Positions 56,231 to 64,000 of a DNA stretch of 64,000 nucleotides are shown in pieces; within the stretch, counting starts at the first letter, position 1; every line of letters starts with the position of its first letter. Below the pieces are notes generated by a model. That model was not told where the DNA came from. It searched no databases and saw only the letters and a program-made list of their open reading frames with translations. A program made the position numbers and the translations under genes. Origin of the DNA: Singulisphaera acidiphila DSM 18658 (GTDB lineage Bacteria > Planctomycetota > Planctomycetia > Isosphaerales > Isosphaeraceae); the NCBI RefSeq assembly GCF_000242455.2, contig NC_019892.1:8814744-8878743 (forward strand), given 5' to 3'.

Positions 56231-58177
56231 GTGCGCTTATCCATGATCCTTGCCTGCCCCGCCTTGATCGCGATCACCGCGACGGTGGGCTTCAGCCAAT
56301 CGGTGCCCGATTCGATCATCGCCGAGGGTGTGCCCGAGGTCCCTCGGGCGCTTGCCGAATCGTTGTCGCGGTATCAGAATCACCGCACCGCCCTCTTCCA
56401 AGGGTGGTTCGCCGATCGCCGGGAAGTCCTGATCACGACCCGGTTCGCCGACACCAACCAGGTCCACCTCGTCACGACCCCCGGAGGAGCGCGGACCCAA
56501 CAGACCTTCCTCGCCGACCGCGTTCTCGGAGCAAGCGCTCGCCCGAGGCATGAGCAGTTCCTCTTCGAGGCCGACCAGGGAGGGGCCGAGAACTATCAAC
56601 TCTTCCTTGACGATCCGAAGGAAGGATCGCACAAGAGGCTCAGTGACGGCCGCTCGCGACACGTCTCGGCGCGGTGGTCGAACTCCGGGAACCAGCTCGC
56701 CTGGAGCAGCAACGCGCGCAACAGCAAAGACATGGACCTCTACATCGTCGACCCCGCAAGCCCTCAGTCCGCCCGCCGGCTCAAGGAGGTCGACGGCGAC
56801 TGGATGGTTGCGGACTGGGCTCCCGATGATCAGCGCGTCGCAGCCGTCGAATATCGCTCAATCAATGAGAGCTATGTCTACTTAATCGACGTCAAAACCG
56901 GAGAGACCGAGGCGATCACCCCGAAAGCCTCGGACGAGGCACCGGCGGTCTCGTATGCCGACGTGCGCTGGTCGAAGGACGGGAAGGCGCTCTACTGGAC
57001 GTCGGATCGCGATTCCGAATTCCGCCGGTTGACACGGTATGATCTGGCCACCCGGACGGCCACCACGCTGACGGCCGAGATCCCCTGGGGCGTGGACGGC
57101 TTCGACCTGTCAGACGACGGCGCGACGATCGTGCTGGCCACAAACGAAAACGGAATCTCCCGGATCCACATCCTCGACGTTGCGAGCGGCGGTGAGTTGC
57201 CAGGACCAGCGCTCCCGGCCGGTCAGGTTGGCGGGATTCAGTTTCGCCGGCATTCGCGTGAGTTCGCGTACAGCCTGACCTCAGCGCGGGCGACAACCGA
57301 CGTCTATTCGTTCGACCTGGACGGCGGAACCTCGTCGCGCTGGACGGCGAGCGAGACGGGGGGCCTTAACCCGAAGTCGTTCGCCGAACCCGAGCTCATC
57401 CACTATCCCAGTTTTGATGGCCTGTCGATCCCTGCTTTCGTCTACCGGCCGTCGGCGACCCGGTTCCCCGGTCCGCGTCCGGTCCTGATCGACATCCACG
57501 GCGGTCCCGAGGGACAGTTTCGCCCCGGGTTCCTCGGCCGGACCAACTACCTGATCGAAGAGTTGGGAATCACGCTCGTCTTCCCCAACGTGCGCGGATC
57601 GGCAGGGTACGGCAAGTCGTATTTGAAGCTCGACAACGGTCCGAAGCGGGAGGATTCCGTCAAAGACATCGGCGCCCTGCTCGACTGGATCGCCAAGCAG
57701 CCCGGCCTGGATGCGTCTCGCGTGGGGGTGATCGGGGTCTCCTACGGCGGTTTCATGGCGCTGGCGACGCTGACCCACTACAGCGATCGGCTCAAGGGAG
57801 GGATCGACATCGTGGGCATCTCGAACTTTATCTCGTTCCTCGAGAACACGCGCGGTTATCGCCGCGACCTCCGTCGGGCCGAGTACGGTGACGAGCGCGA
57901 CCCAGCGATAAAGGCCATTTTTGAGGCCATCTCCCCCTTGATGAACGCGGATAAGATCAAGGTCCCCCTGCTGGTCGCGCAAGGGAAGAACGACCCGCGC
58001 GTCCCGGCATCGGAATCGGAACAGATCGTCGCGCGAGTACGTCGGGGAGGCCAGCCCGTATGGTCAATCCTCGCCAAGGACGAAGGACACGGCTTTGCCA
58101 AAAAGAAGAATCAGGACTATCTCCAGGAGGTCGAAGTCCTCTTCCTGAAGACCTACCTCCTGGGAGATCGTCCGTAG
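56231..58177 (+). CDS. Secreted S9 prolyl oligopeptidase-family peptidase
   Basis: A 648-residue serine peptidase. GTG 56231 is preferred since GAAGGAG stands 11 bases upstream; ATG 56243 is a possible alternative. A signal peptide (LACPALIAITATVGFSQS) precedes a TolB-like beta-propeller (WSNSGNQLAWSSNARN, WSKDGKALYWTSDRD). The alpha/beta hydrolase domain carries Ser504 in GVSYGGF, Asp588 in GKNDPRVP and His620 in DEGHGF. It differs from the peptidase at 28796 in length and propeller, so the two are not recent duplicates. It likely digests external peptides. Confidence 0.9.
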   Translation: MRLSMILACPALIAITATVGFSQSVPDSIIAEGVPEVPRALAESLSRYQNHRTALFQGWFADRREVLITTRFADTNQVHLVTTPGGARTQQTFLADRVLGASARPRHEQFLFEADQGGAENYQLFLDDPKEGSHKRLSDGRSRHVSARWSNSGNQLAWSSNARNSKDMDLYIVDPASPQSARRLKEVDGDWMVADWAPDDQRVAAVEYRSINESYVYLIDVKTGETEAITPKASDEAPAVSYADVRWSKDGKALYWTSDRDSEFRRLTRYDLATRTATTLTAEIPWGVDGFDLSDDGATIVLATNENGISRIHILDVASGGELPGPALPAGQVGGIQFRRHSREFAYSLTSARATTDVYSFDLDGGTSSRWTASETGGLNPKSFAEPELIHYPSFDGLSIPAFVYRPSATRFPGPRPVLIDIHGGPEGQFRPGFLGRTNYLIEELGITLVFPNVRGSAGYGKSYLKLDNGPKREDSVKDIGALLDWIAKQPGLDASRVGVIGVSYGGFMALATLTHYSDRLKGGIDIVGISNFISFLENTRGYRRDLRRAEYGDERDPAIKAIFEAISPLMNADKIKVPLLVAQGKNDPRVPASESEQIVARVRRGGQPVWSILAKDEGHGFAKKKNQDYLQEVEVLFLKTYLLGDRP

Positions 58178-58289
58178 TACGGAGAGGGCGAACTCTCGCG
58201 TTGGACAAGGCGTGCGCAGCGGTCAGGCAGCGACCTCGCACGCCTGAATCCATGTCCATAGCACGACGTCGACACTAGCCAGCTTATAC

Positions 58290-59615
58290 TCAAACTTTGC
58301 GGAATCGTGAAGGTTGGGGAAGCCTGGAATGCCGCCGTGGGGGAGCCAGCAAAGCATCGGCATACGACGGGCGGCCCTTGCCCAGCTTGACGGCAATGAC
58401 TTGATGACCGGGATCATCGTCCCCATGATTCTGAGTATGGCGAGCCAGCATCCGACGCTGAAGCCTGCGCATCTGCTTCGGCGTCGTTTCCGCCATCCAC
58501 CCGTTAACCCCTTGATCGGGCTGCTGCGCCACCGTCGTATTGTAGGGAGCGATCGGGGCGAGCGAACTGTTGCCAAAGTTGACCAGCAGCCCGAAGGCGC
58601 CATTCGAGCCGGGGCCGGTCTGCGCGGACTGGGCCAGGATGTAGTAGGTCTGGCCCGGAGTGACACCGGTCACGGTGTAGGTCACGGTCGCCCCGTAGAC
58701 GTTTTGGGCAATCGCCTGACCGACGCCCACCAGGGAGCTGTTGATGACGTTCAGTCGAGGACTGAGCGAACTGAGGTTCGACGACTGCATCGTCACCTTC
58801 ATGGTGCCCGTCGTCGTGCTTGGTACCGTGATCTTGTACCACTCAAAGTTGCTAAAGCTCGTCACATACCCGGCGTTATAAGACATCCGGCCTTGGCCAT
58901 CGATCAGCGGAGTCAGGTCGATGGCAGTAGCCGCGGTCGCGTTGTTCGTCGGATCGGCCGGAACCCCGCCGTAAATGTTTCGAATGCCCGCGATGTCATC
59001 AGGTTGGAGACTTTGCTTCATCCAGGCGTAATAAGTGTACATGTTCGCTGCGACGATGTCCGAGTGGCCCATCCCCAGCGAGTGCCCGAATTCATGAATG
59101 GCTACCGACAAGATATCGTAGTCGTTGTTGATCTTCCAAGACTGTGCGGTATTCATCACGATGTCGCCGGCATCGGGACCACCGTTGATCGGCGGCGGCA
59201 GCAGAGAGTATCCCAGGTAGGCCGGATGCATCGCAGTGCCGCCGATGCGGATGTCGCCGAATCGGGGATCGTTTTGCTGATTGCCGACCCCACCGATCGG
59301 GGCACCGTTGTCGGGGACTTCGACAATGTTGAAGCCGGCGACCGCCTGCCAGATGGCTGCCGCTTTCCGAAACTGGTCCTGCCAGGTGGCCGTGGGGGCC
59401 ACGGCGTTGAACGCCTGGAACAAGTTGCTGGGCACACCGCCGATGTTGGTGCCGTCGGGTACGAAGCTGTAAGTGATCCGAATGGGGTAGTACCAGTGTC
59501 CACCGTTGGCGGTAGAGAGCAGCTTCCGGTCTTCAAGGCCTTCCACGTCGGGGCAAAGCGCGCGAGTCCGAATACGACGGACGGCGTCGCGGCATCGAGC
59601 AACGATGCGATTCAT
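58290..59615 (-). CDS. Matrixin-type zinc metalloprotease with LEDRKLLS surface motif
   Basis: A 441-residue protein; the third codon of an ATGATG run (59615) is six bases after AAGGAG and is chosen, though 59618 is possible. No usual signal peptide is present. Instead the arginine-rich N terminus leads to VEGLEDRKLLSTANG (about 25-38), a motif heading many planctomycete exported proteins. The matrixin domain holds the zinc site HEFGHSLGMGH (H174, E175, H178, H184). A PPC-like beta domain (YNAGYVTSFSNFEWYKITVP) follows. The basic tail (RRLQRRMLARHTQNHG) is not recognised. Function: probable extracellular protease. Confidence 0.85.
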   Translation of the reverse strand: MNRIVARCRDAVRRIRTRALCPDVEGLEDRKLLSTANGGHWYYPIRITYSFVPDGTNIGGVPSNLFQAFNAVAPTATWQDQFRKAAAIWQAVAGFNIVEVPDNGAPIGGVGNQQNDPRFGDIRIGGTAMHPAYLGYSLLPPPINGGPDAGDIVMNTAQSWKINNDYDILSVAIHEFGHSLGMGHSDIVAANMYTYYAWMKQSLQPDDIAGIRNIYGGVPADPTNNATAATAIDLTPLIDGQGRMSYNAGYVTSFSNFEWYKITVPSTTTGTMKVTMQSSNLSSLSPRLNVINSSLVGVGQAIAQNVYGATVTYTVTGVTPGQTYYILAQSAQTGPGSNGAFGLLVNFGNSSLAPIAPYNTTVAQQPDQGVNGWMAETTPKQMRRLQRRMLARHTQNHGDDDPGHQVIAVKLGKGRPSYADALLAPPRRHSRLPQPSRFRKV

Positions 59616-60187
59616 CATCAACTCCTTGGTGCGTCGAACCAGACGGTCCGAAAGCCTCGGACTGAGTCAGTCCTTGTTCGGCCTGTGGCGGCCGATCCTT
59701 GAGGCAATCACCGAATTCTTTGCATCAGGCTGGCATTGCGCTTCCGGCACTCACACGCGTTGCCACTTCCAATCGACGCGGGACGCCCGCCGTCCGATCA
59801 GGGAGCCTCGAACATCGCCAAGTGATCATCATGAACCGTCGGCTTTTCGAATCCGCTCCATTAGGACAGTTGCAAACGGCTCTCAGAGCCGGACACCAAT
59901 TTTCTGCCCCGTCCCGAGCTTCAGAAGGAATAAATCAAAGGCCTGTTAACAAAAGCATCGCCATTGCTCACTACGCCCAAACTTTCCGCCGACCTCTATT
60001 TAGTAAACTTTTCGGATGAGGCAATCTGTCATCAGGGGTATCTGGCCCTCGGAAGGTCCTTGTAAGATACGCCACCACCGGGTGATAGTGACGAGTGTGG
60101 AACGCGACAAGGACCTCAATGATTGAGCCCCCTAGCCCTGCGCACCGTCGAGCCGGTGCAGCCTCTACAAGTTTGAGGGGCAAGGCG
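59616..60187. other. Divergent intergenic region between matrixin and ECF sigma genes
   Basis: About 570 bp. No supported gene was seen; apparent frames here have no family-like sequence. AT-richer patches near 59925-60015 are the likely promoter area for the ECF sigma gene. No hairpins of note. Confidence 0.4.
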
Positions 60188-60784
60188 ATGGACGACGTGA
60201 CCAATGAAAATCTCGGCGATTTGATCGACAAGGCAAAGTCGGGCGATCAGGATGCGATCCGGAGCCTGCAATGCTTTGAAAACGACATCCGGATGATGGT
60301 TCGCGTCCGGCTGCCTCGGCCACTCCGGTCCCAGTTTGACTCGATGGATTTTGTCCAGGATGTCTGGCAGAGTTTTTTCCGGATTTTCAATCACGATCCG
60401 GAGCGGTTCGCGCAAGTCCGCGATCTCCGCGGTTTTCTCGCGGGGGTGGCGCGCAACAAGGTCTACGAGGAACACCGGCGACGTTCGCTCACCCAGAAGT
60501 ACGACTTGGAGCGAGAGGAACCTCTCTACATCCGTCGGGGGAATCGCGATATTCCCAGGGAAGTCATCGCCTCAGACCCTTCACCCAGCCAGGATGCACA
60601 GGCCAGAGAGCGACTTGACCAGCTCCTCGAAGGGCGAAGCCCCCGCGAAGCGGAAGTCATCGAGCTTCGGCGACAGGGACTAACATTTGAGGAAATCGCT
60701 GCGCAAACCGGGCTGCACGAACGGACCGTGCGCCGAGTCATCGAAACCATCCGTCGACGGATGGATGCCCGCAAGGATCCGTGA
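60188..60784 (+). CDS. ECF-type RNA polymerase sigma factor
   Basis: A 198-residue sigma factor. ATG 60188 is used, with a GAGGGGCAAGG stretch upstream. Region 2 appears as FENDIRMMVRVRLPRPLRSQFDSMDFVQDVW, with the -10-recognition helix in FRIFNHDPERFAQVRDLRGFLAGVARNK. Region 4 is LEGRSPREAEVIELRRQGLTFEEIAAQTGLHERTVRRVIETIRRR, a helix-turn-helix binding -35 DNA. No anti-sigma gene is adjacent, so control may lie in phosphorylation or an unlinked regulator, as in several planctomycete ECF groups. It acts in the cytoplasm. Confidence 0.9.
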   Translation: MDDVTNENLGDLIDKAKSGDQDAIRSLQCFENDIRMMVRVRLPRPLRSQFDSMDFVQDVWQSFFRIFNHDPERFAQVRDLRGFLAGVARNKVYEEHRRRSLTQKYDLEREEPLYIRRGNRDIPREVIASDPSPSQDAQARERLDQLLEGRSPREAEVIELRRQGLTFEEIAAQTGLHERTVRRVIETIRRRMDARKDP

Positions 60785-60874
60785 ACACACGCTGGGAATC
60801 CCCGCCTGCTCACTGGCCTCCGGGACGTGATCCAAGTAGAGGGACAGCCTGGGTCGACAACGCGCAATCCCCCC

Positions 60875-61213
60875 TCAATCCAGCGAGTTTGAGGGGTTCT
60901 TCTCTTCACCAGGCTTGCGATAACCGAGACTCTGCAACACCTCGAGTACTTCGCTCCAGGTCGGGAACATACGCCCGCTCTTTTCCTGGTAACTCTGAAT
61001 CGCCTCCCGCAATTCTTGCTCGGCGAGTGCGGACGACTCGACGGAACCGGGGCGATGCCCTCTACCCTGATTTCCGCCCGACACCCCCCGACCCGCAAGG
61101 TCGCGAGGGCGAACCCGCGAATCGGTTTCGGGGAGCTTGTCCACCGCCGTCTTCCCCAGATCATCGGAAAGCGACGCCACGGCAATGCCGTGACCCGATT
61201 GAAGCCCGGACAT
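60875..61213 (-). CDS. Small conserved planctomycete protein
   Basis: A 112-residue protein starting at ATG 61213, with AGAGGA seven bases before it. The C-terminal portion [33 protein letters not shown] resembles a short alpha-helical domain recalled from several planctomycete small proteins. No enzymatic motif or membrane helix is seen. It is convergent with the sigma factor gene, 90 bp away, and may be unrelated to it. Family recognition is by memory of the motif, so function is left open. Confidence 0.55.
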   Translation of the reverse strand: MSGLQSGHGIAVASLSDDLGKTAVDKLPETDSRVRPRDLAGRGVSGGNQGRGHRPGSVESSALAEQELREAIQSYQEKSGRMFPTWSEVLEVLQSLGYRKPGEEKNPSNSLD

Positions 61214-61430
61214 GATGGATCCTCTCGACTCTGTACCCCTGCGGTATCCGTTCTCAAAACGGTCCGTCCCGATCAATCGGCCCCGTCCTTGAAGGATCAC
61301 CTAAAATGACCCACCGGATGGCATTATGGGCAAGATAGGCAAAATGAATCAATTGAATTTCTCACTCTTTCGAGCGAGAAAGCCGAAAATGTCGAGGGCA
61401 GGCGGGAGGCGTGGAATGAGGGATGGAGAA

Positions 61431-61655
61431 TTATTTGAAGTCGGTAGGCCCAAGCACGGCACCGACCCATCCGAGTCCGGGAACATGGTTGGCTTGGGAA
61501 GGCTTAGCAGTCGAATCGAGTTGCTCCCACTCCTCATCGGACCAGATCCGAATCTCGCAGAGGGTCTCACCCACGATGCAATAAAGGGGCGTTATCGACG
61601 ATTTAGCGGACCGGCTTTGTTGACGTTGGGGCGGGGGATTATTGGGAATTACCAT
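61431..61655 (-). CDS. Possible small protein with GLGWVGAV motif
   Basis: A 74-residue frame on the reverse strand, ATG 61655, without a strong ribosome site. The second half (GETLCEIRIWSDEEWEQLD…HVPGLGWVGAVLGP) has a regular, non-shadow-like composition with conserved-looking tryptophans and may be a genuine small protein of planctomycetes. The overlapping forward frame in the same region has no protein-like features. Evidence is weak and functional comment is not possible. Confidence 0.4.
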   Translation of the reverse strand: MVIPNNPPPQRQQSRSAKSSITPLYCIVGETLCEIRIWSDEEWEQLDSTAKPSQANHVPGLGWVGAVLGPTDFK

Positions 61656-62007
61656 TGCGTTTTATCTTTCTTGGGGACGTACCTTGGGGCAATTGTCAAC
61701 TGCCGTTGACAATTGACGTCACGAAGGCAAGAGAGTTCGGAGCTTAAGTAACTGGCGAGCGACTGCCGATCGGCCTATGTTTATTATCGCCATAAACCGA
61801 TTTCTTGTTGACATAATTCGCGGGACAGCTAACGAAATTATAATGGTTTCTTCACTTTGTCCAGGGAGTCGTCTCAACATCCGCTTGGCTCGTCAAAGAA
61901 TCAGGTCTGGCTCGCATGACGTGGAACCGCGTCTGGGTATAATCGAGATTCCATTCTCCCGCATGGGATTTTCCTTCAGTCTAGGCAAATGAGAGGGAGA
62001 CGGCCCG
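61656..62007. other. Intergenic region upstream of ferritin-like gene
   Basis: About 350 bp, lower in GC than average. AATTGTCAACTGCC followed by GTTGACAATTGACG near 61690-61720 contains TTGTCAA and TTGACAA as a small inverted repeat (CAATTGTCAAC / GTTGACAATTG), a plausible operator or hairpin. TTGACA at 61707-61712 resembles a -35 element, but no clear -10 could be assigned. No gene is supported. Confidence 0.4.
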
Positions 62008-63447
62008 ATGACGGCGTCGAGCAAGATCGCTGACTATCAATCGTATCGGGGCGTACCGAGCCTGGCGGGCCTGGCGACTCTGACCGAGGCGGCTCGCCCC
62101 GGACTCGGAATCGAGGCCTGCGTGACCCGCCTCAAGCGGTTTCACTACGCATTCCGCCGGCTCCACGAGATTTTCACCGCCTGGATCACCGCCGAGCCGA
62201 TTTACGAAATCAAGACCGCGTTTTCCCTGCATGCGTACCTCTGTTCCGAGCATGTTTTGGCTCTCCGCACCCGCGTGGGAGAGATGCGTGAGCCCCCGTT
62301 GGGCCTGGAAGTCGTGCCTGATCCGGCCTTAGAGCTGCTTTTTGACGAAATCCTCGCGGCCCCGACGACGACGGAACGGCTCGTGGGGCTCTACGAGAAG
62401 GCACTGCCGGCCCTCGACGCCGCCTTGGAACGGCACATGGCTGACACGAACCCGCTCACCGATGCTCCCTCGGTGCGGGTCTGCCGCTTCGCCCGGCTGG
62501 AACTGGCGGACATGATCGACTTCGGCGTCAAGAGCATCGCCTGCCTGGTCGACGACGAGGCGCGCCGGGGTATGGAGCTGTGGTCGAAGCTGCTCGACGA
62601 TTGTCTGGCCGTGAGCGGAGGGATCGACGGCTCAATGCAACCGTTGGACCGAGCGATCGCGCGGCGACATTCGGCAACCCCCTACCGCTATGACCCGGTC
62701 CCCCGCCGCGACGAGCGGTTTCAGGATCTCTACAACCAGGGAGTCAACCCCGAAGCATTCCTCTACGACCCGTCGTTCGACCCGCAGTCCAAGACGTTGA
62801 TGATGCTCTTCAAGCGGCTCCGCGAAATCGACGTGCCGGAGATGATGGCGAGCATCATTCACGAAACCAAGGGGAAACCTTGGAATTACTACCGCGATAT
62901 GAGCCGCCAGCTCTGGGACGAAGCACGGCACGCGATGATGGGCGAAGTGGGCTTCGTCTCGCTCGGGATCGACTGGAAAGCCGCCCGGATCACCCACAAC
63001 TGGTCGCTCCGCCTAAACACCGAATGTACGCCGATCGAGCGGCACGCGGTGCTCTACTTCATCGAACAAGGGTTGATGGCGAAGACCGGCAAGCGCTACG
63101 AGTGGGAAGTGGGGGTTCAGTCGGGCAACCCGCTGATGGCCACGATTCAGGACTTCGACTGGGCTGACGAAGTCCTCCATGCGTCGCTTGGCCGGGAGTG
63201 GTACATCCCCGAGTTCGGCGACCGAAAGCAGGCGATCGACTATGGCGACCAGTGCTGGTCAAAGGTCCTGAGCAACTGGACCACGGTCTACGACCAGGGA
63301 TTGACGCAGCACGAAAACTGGTGGCCCGCGATTTACCAACAGGCCTGCGCCACGTGGGGCATCGCGGCAGACCCCCACGTGCTTGCCTATCGCGAAACCT
63401 ACGAAACCCAGCGGGCCGACCTCAAGGCGGTCTCAGGCAGCGGATGA
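62008..63447 (+). CDS. Uncharacterised ferritin-like (putative diiron) protein
   Basis: A 479-residue protein with ATG at 62008. No named family was recognised. Three E-x-x-H or E-R-H clusters in its second half suggest a four-helix ferritin-like fold: DEARHAMMGE (E305, H308), PIERHAVLYFIEQG (E344, H346) and ADEVLHASLG (E388, H391), with a further glutamate in IHETKGKPW (E286). The first half also has helical EIKTAFSLHAYLCSEH, perhaps a second, less complete bundle. No signal peptide is visible. The metal and reaction are unknown; di-iron oxygenase or oxidase is the leading reading. It stands alone, with a repeat hairpin after the stop. Confidence 0.7.
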   Translation: MTASSKIADYQSYRGVPSLAGLATLTEAARPGLGIEACVTRLKRFHYAFRRLHEIFTAWITAEPIYEIKTAFSLHAYLCSEHVLALRTRVGEMREPPLGLEVVPDPALELLFDEILAAPTTTERLVGLYEKALPALDAALERHMADTNPLTDAPSVRVCRFARLELADMIDFGVKSIACLVDDEARRGMELWSKLLDDCLAVSGGIDGSMQPLDRAIARRHSATPYRYDPVPRRDERFQDLYNQGVNPEAFLYDPSFDPQSKTLMMLFKRLREIDVPEMMASIIHETKGKPWNYYRDMSRQLWDEARHAMMGEVGFVSLGIDWKAARITHNWSLRLNTECTPIERHAVLYFIEQGLMAKTGKRYEWEVGVQSGNPLMATIQDFDWADEVLHASLGREWYIPEFGDRKQAIDYGDQCWSKVLSNWTTVYDQGLTQHENWWPAIYQQACATWGIAADPHVLAYRETYETQRADLKAVSGSG

Positions 63448-63477
63448 CGGGTGGCCCGCCCAAGTTTGGGATTTCTT

Positions 63478-63516
63478 CCAGGCGAGTGGGGAACTTCACC
63501 GCTCCCCGCTCGCCTT
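63478..63516. repeat. AGGCGAGYGGGGA palindromic repeat after the ferritin-like gene
   Basis: AGGCGAGTGGGGA (63480-63492) pairs with TCCCCGCTCGCCT (63503-63515) over 13 positions, with one G-T wobble and a ten-base loop. It matches the copies at 8234-8326 and 37140-37178 in stem, loop context and the flanking CCAGG. It lies between convergent genes. Confidence 0.75.
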
Positions 63517-63572
63517 CGGAATCGAATCAGAGCGCCGATCTCCCCATCGCACGGGCTGACCGCCCGCTGGGA

Positions 63573-63620
63573 GAACCTCCCTGTGAATCCGCCACATTCG
63601 TGGGCGAACTCACAGGGTTC
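63573..63620 (-). terminator. Hairpin downstream of the edge gene
   Basis: GAACCTCCCTGTGA (63573-63586) pairs with TCACAGGGTTC (63610-63620) with a small bulge, 17 bp past the stop of the reverse-strand partial gene. It suits termination of that transcript. Confidence 0.55.
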
Positions 63621-63636
63621 TTCCGCAATGGTTCGC

Positions 63637-64000
63637 TCATTGGGGCGCAGGGGCAGGCGGCGCCGGCGTCTTACTCGGCTTGCGGTCGAGTGCCTCCAGA
63701 GGCATCTCCGCGAAGAAGTCGGAGGGGCGGGAGTCACCGTTCTTGTCGGCCTTGACCTCGGTGCCCGCCAGGGATGCCGCAGCCTCGTCGCGGGCCTTGA
63801 CCAGCAGAGGGAAGAGTGTGGTGTTGACCTCTTGCTGGCGAGGACTGCTCGCGATTCCGAAGCGAAGGTTATTCGCACTCATGAAGGTCAAGAGCTCGGC
63901 CAGCGTAACCTCGGGGCGCTTTTCGACCCCGGCCAGAAGGACGTTGATCGCCGGGGTTTGCAGCATTCGGGTCAGACCGAAAAGGGCCTTGAGATAACGC
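63637..64000 (-). CDS. C-terminal fragment of a protein running off the window edge
   Basis: The reverse strand is open from the window end at 64000 to a stop at 63637, giving at least 121 residues (…RYLKALFGLTRMLQTPAINVLL…). A Met at 63966 is probably internal because the frame continues without stop through RYLKALFGL. The C terminus is rich in proline, alanine and lysine (KPSKTPAPPAPAP). The sequence NVLLAGVEKRPEVTLAELLTFMSANNLRFG is helical and not recognised. The remainder lies outside the window, so no function is proposed. Confidence 0.55.
   Translation of the reverse strand, partial: RYLKALFGLTRMLQTPAINVLLAGVEKRPEVTLAELLTFMSANNLRFGIASSPRQQEVNTTLFPLLVKARDEAAASLAGTEVKADKNGDSRPSDFFAEMPLEALDRKPSKTPAPPAPAPQ

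Noticed and set aside
61326-61709. 127-residue forward frame in the low-GC region
   Set aside because: Composition is random-looking and it overlaps the more plausible reverse small frame at 61431-61655. No ribosome site or family match.

Overview
The window looks like a chromosomal segment of a high-GC planctomycete, most probably from the Isosphaeraceae (Singulisphaera/Paludisphaera-like). The evidence is the protein repertoire. It has three Tat-exported Gfo/Idh/MocA oxidoreductases, three secreted DUF1080 proteins, a DUF1501 plus PSCyt1/DUF1549/DUF1553 pair, a giant PVC-type cytochrome c dehydrogenase, a DUF1559 prepilin-like protein, a matrixin with an N-terminal LEDRKLLS motif, and planctomycete-type ECF sigma factors. 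No rRNA, tRNA, CRISPR array, insertion sequence or phage module was seen.

Layout. 1-2.2 kb: the 5' end of an ECF sigma factor (reverse, cut by the window edge) and a Gfo/Idh/MocA oxidoreductase. 2.5-8.2 kb: a five-gene operon of ABC-2 ATPase, two permeases, a TPR lipoprotein-like protein and a DUF4198 protein. 8.4-12.5 kb: DUF1559, a two-domain DUF1080 protein and a tandem class II aldolase whose second half has lost its metal ligands. 12.5-18.1 kb (reverse): a tightly coupled three-gene cassette of a double-ATPase AAA/HerA fusion, a winged-helix-like protein and a DUF559 nuclease. This is the best candidate for an undescribed defence or DNA-maintenance system. 18.5-25.6 kb: L-rhamnose isomerase and a RhaSTPQ-type ABC importer in which one permease is fused to the binding protein, then a convergent SDR dehydrogenase. 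26-34 kb: ThuA, sialate O-acetylesterase, an S9 peptidase, DUF1080, Gfo/Idh and an ABM monooxygenase.

34.2-37 kb holds a set of small housekeeping or stress genes: a cupin, a thioredoxin translationally coupled to a ribosome-recycling-factor paralogue, a PPK2 polyphosphate kinase and MscL. 37.2-48.1 kb holds the DUF1501/DUF1549 pair, a lipase-like hydrolase, and a 1671-residue SGNH/dehydrogenase/HEAT/F5-8C/cupredoxin/cytochrome c protein. 48.7-53.1 kb has Gfo/Idh, DUF1080, a choline/ethanolamine-kinase-like enzyme and a phosphoethanolamine N-methyltransferase, which together suggest phosphocholine synthesis. 53.2-54.8 kb carries a retron-type reverse transcriptase preceded by about 270 bp of nested inverted repeats. 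The rest has an EF-hand-like secreted protein, a second S9 peptidase, the matrixin, an ECF sigma factor, two small reverse-strand proteins, an unrecognised ferritin-like protein and the 3' part of another gene.

The intergenic spaces hold three families of short palindromic repeats, a 32-bp long-arm inverted repeat inside the rhamnose transport operon, a 28-bp tandem duplication, and many hairpins suited to termination between convergent genes. The overall theme is uptake and oxidative breakdown of plant- or algal-type sugars by secreted enzymes, with two accessory loci (HerA/DUF559 and the retron-type RT) of likely defence relevance.
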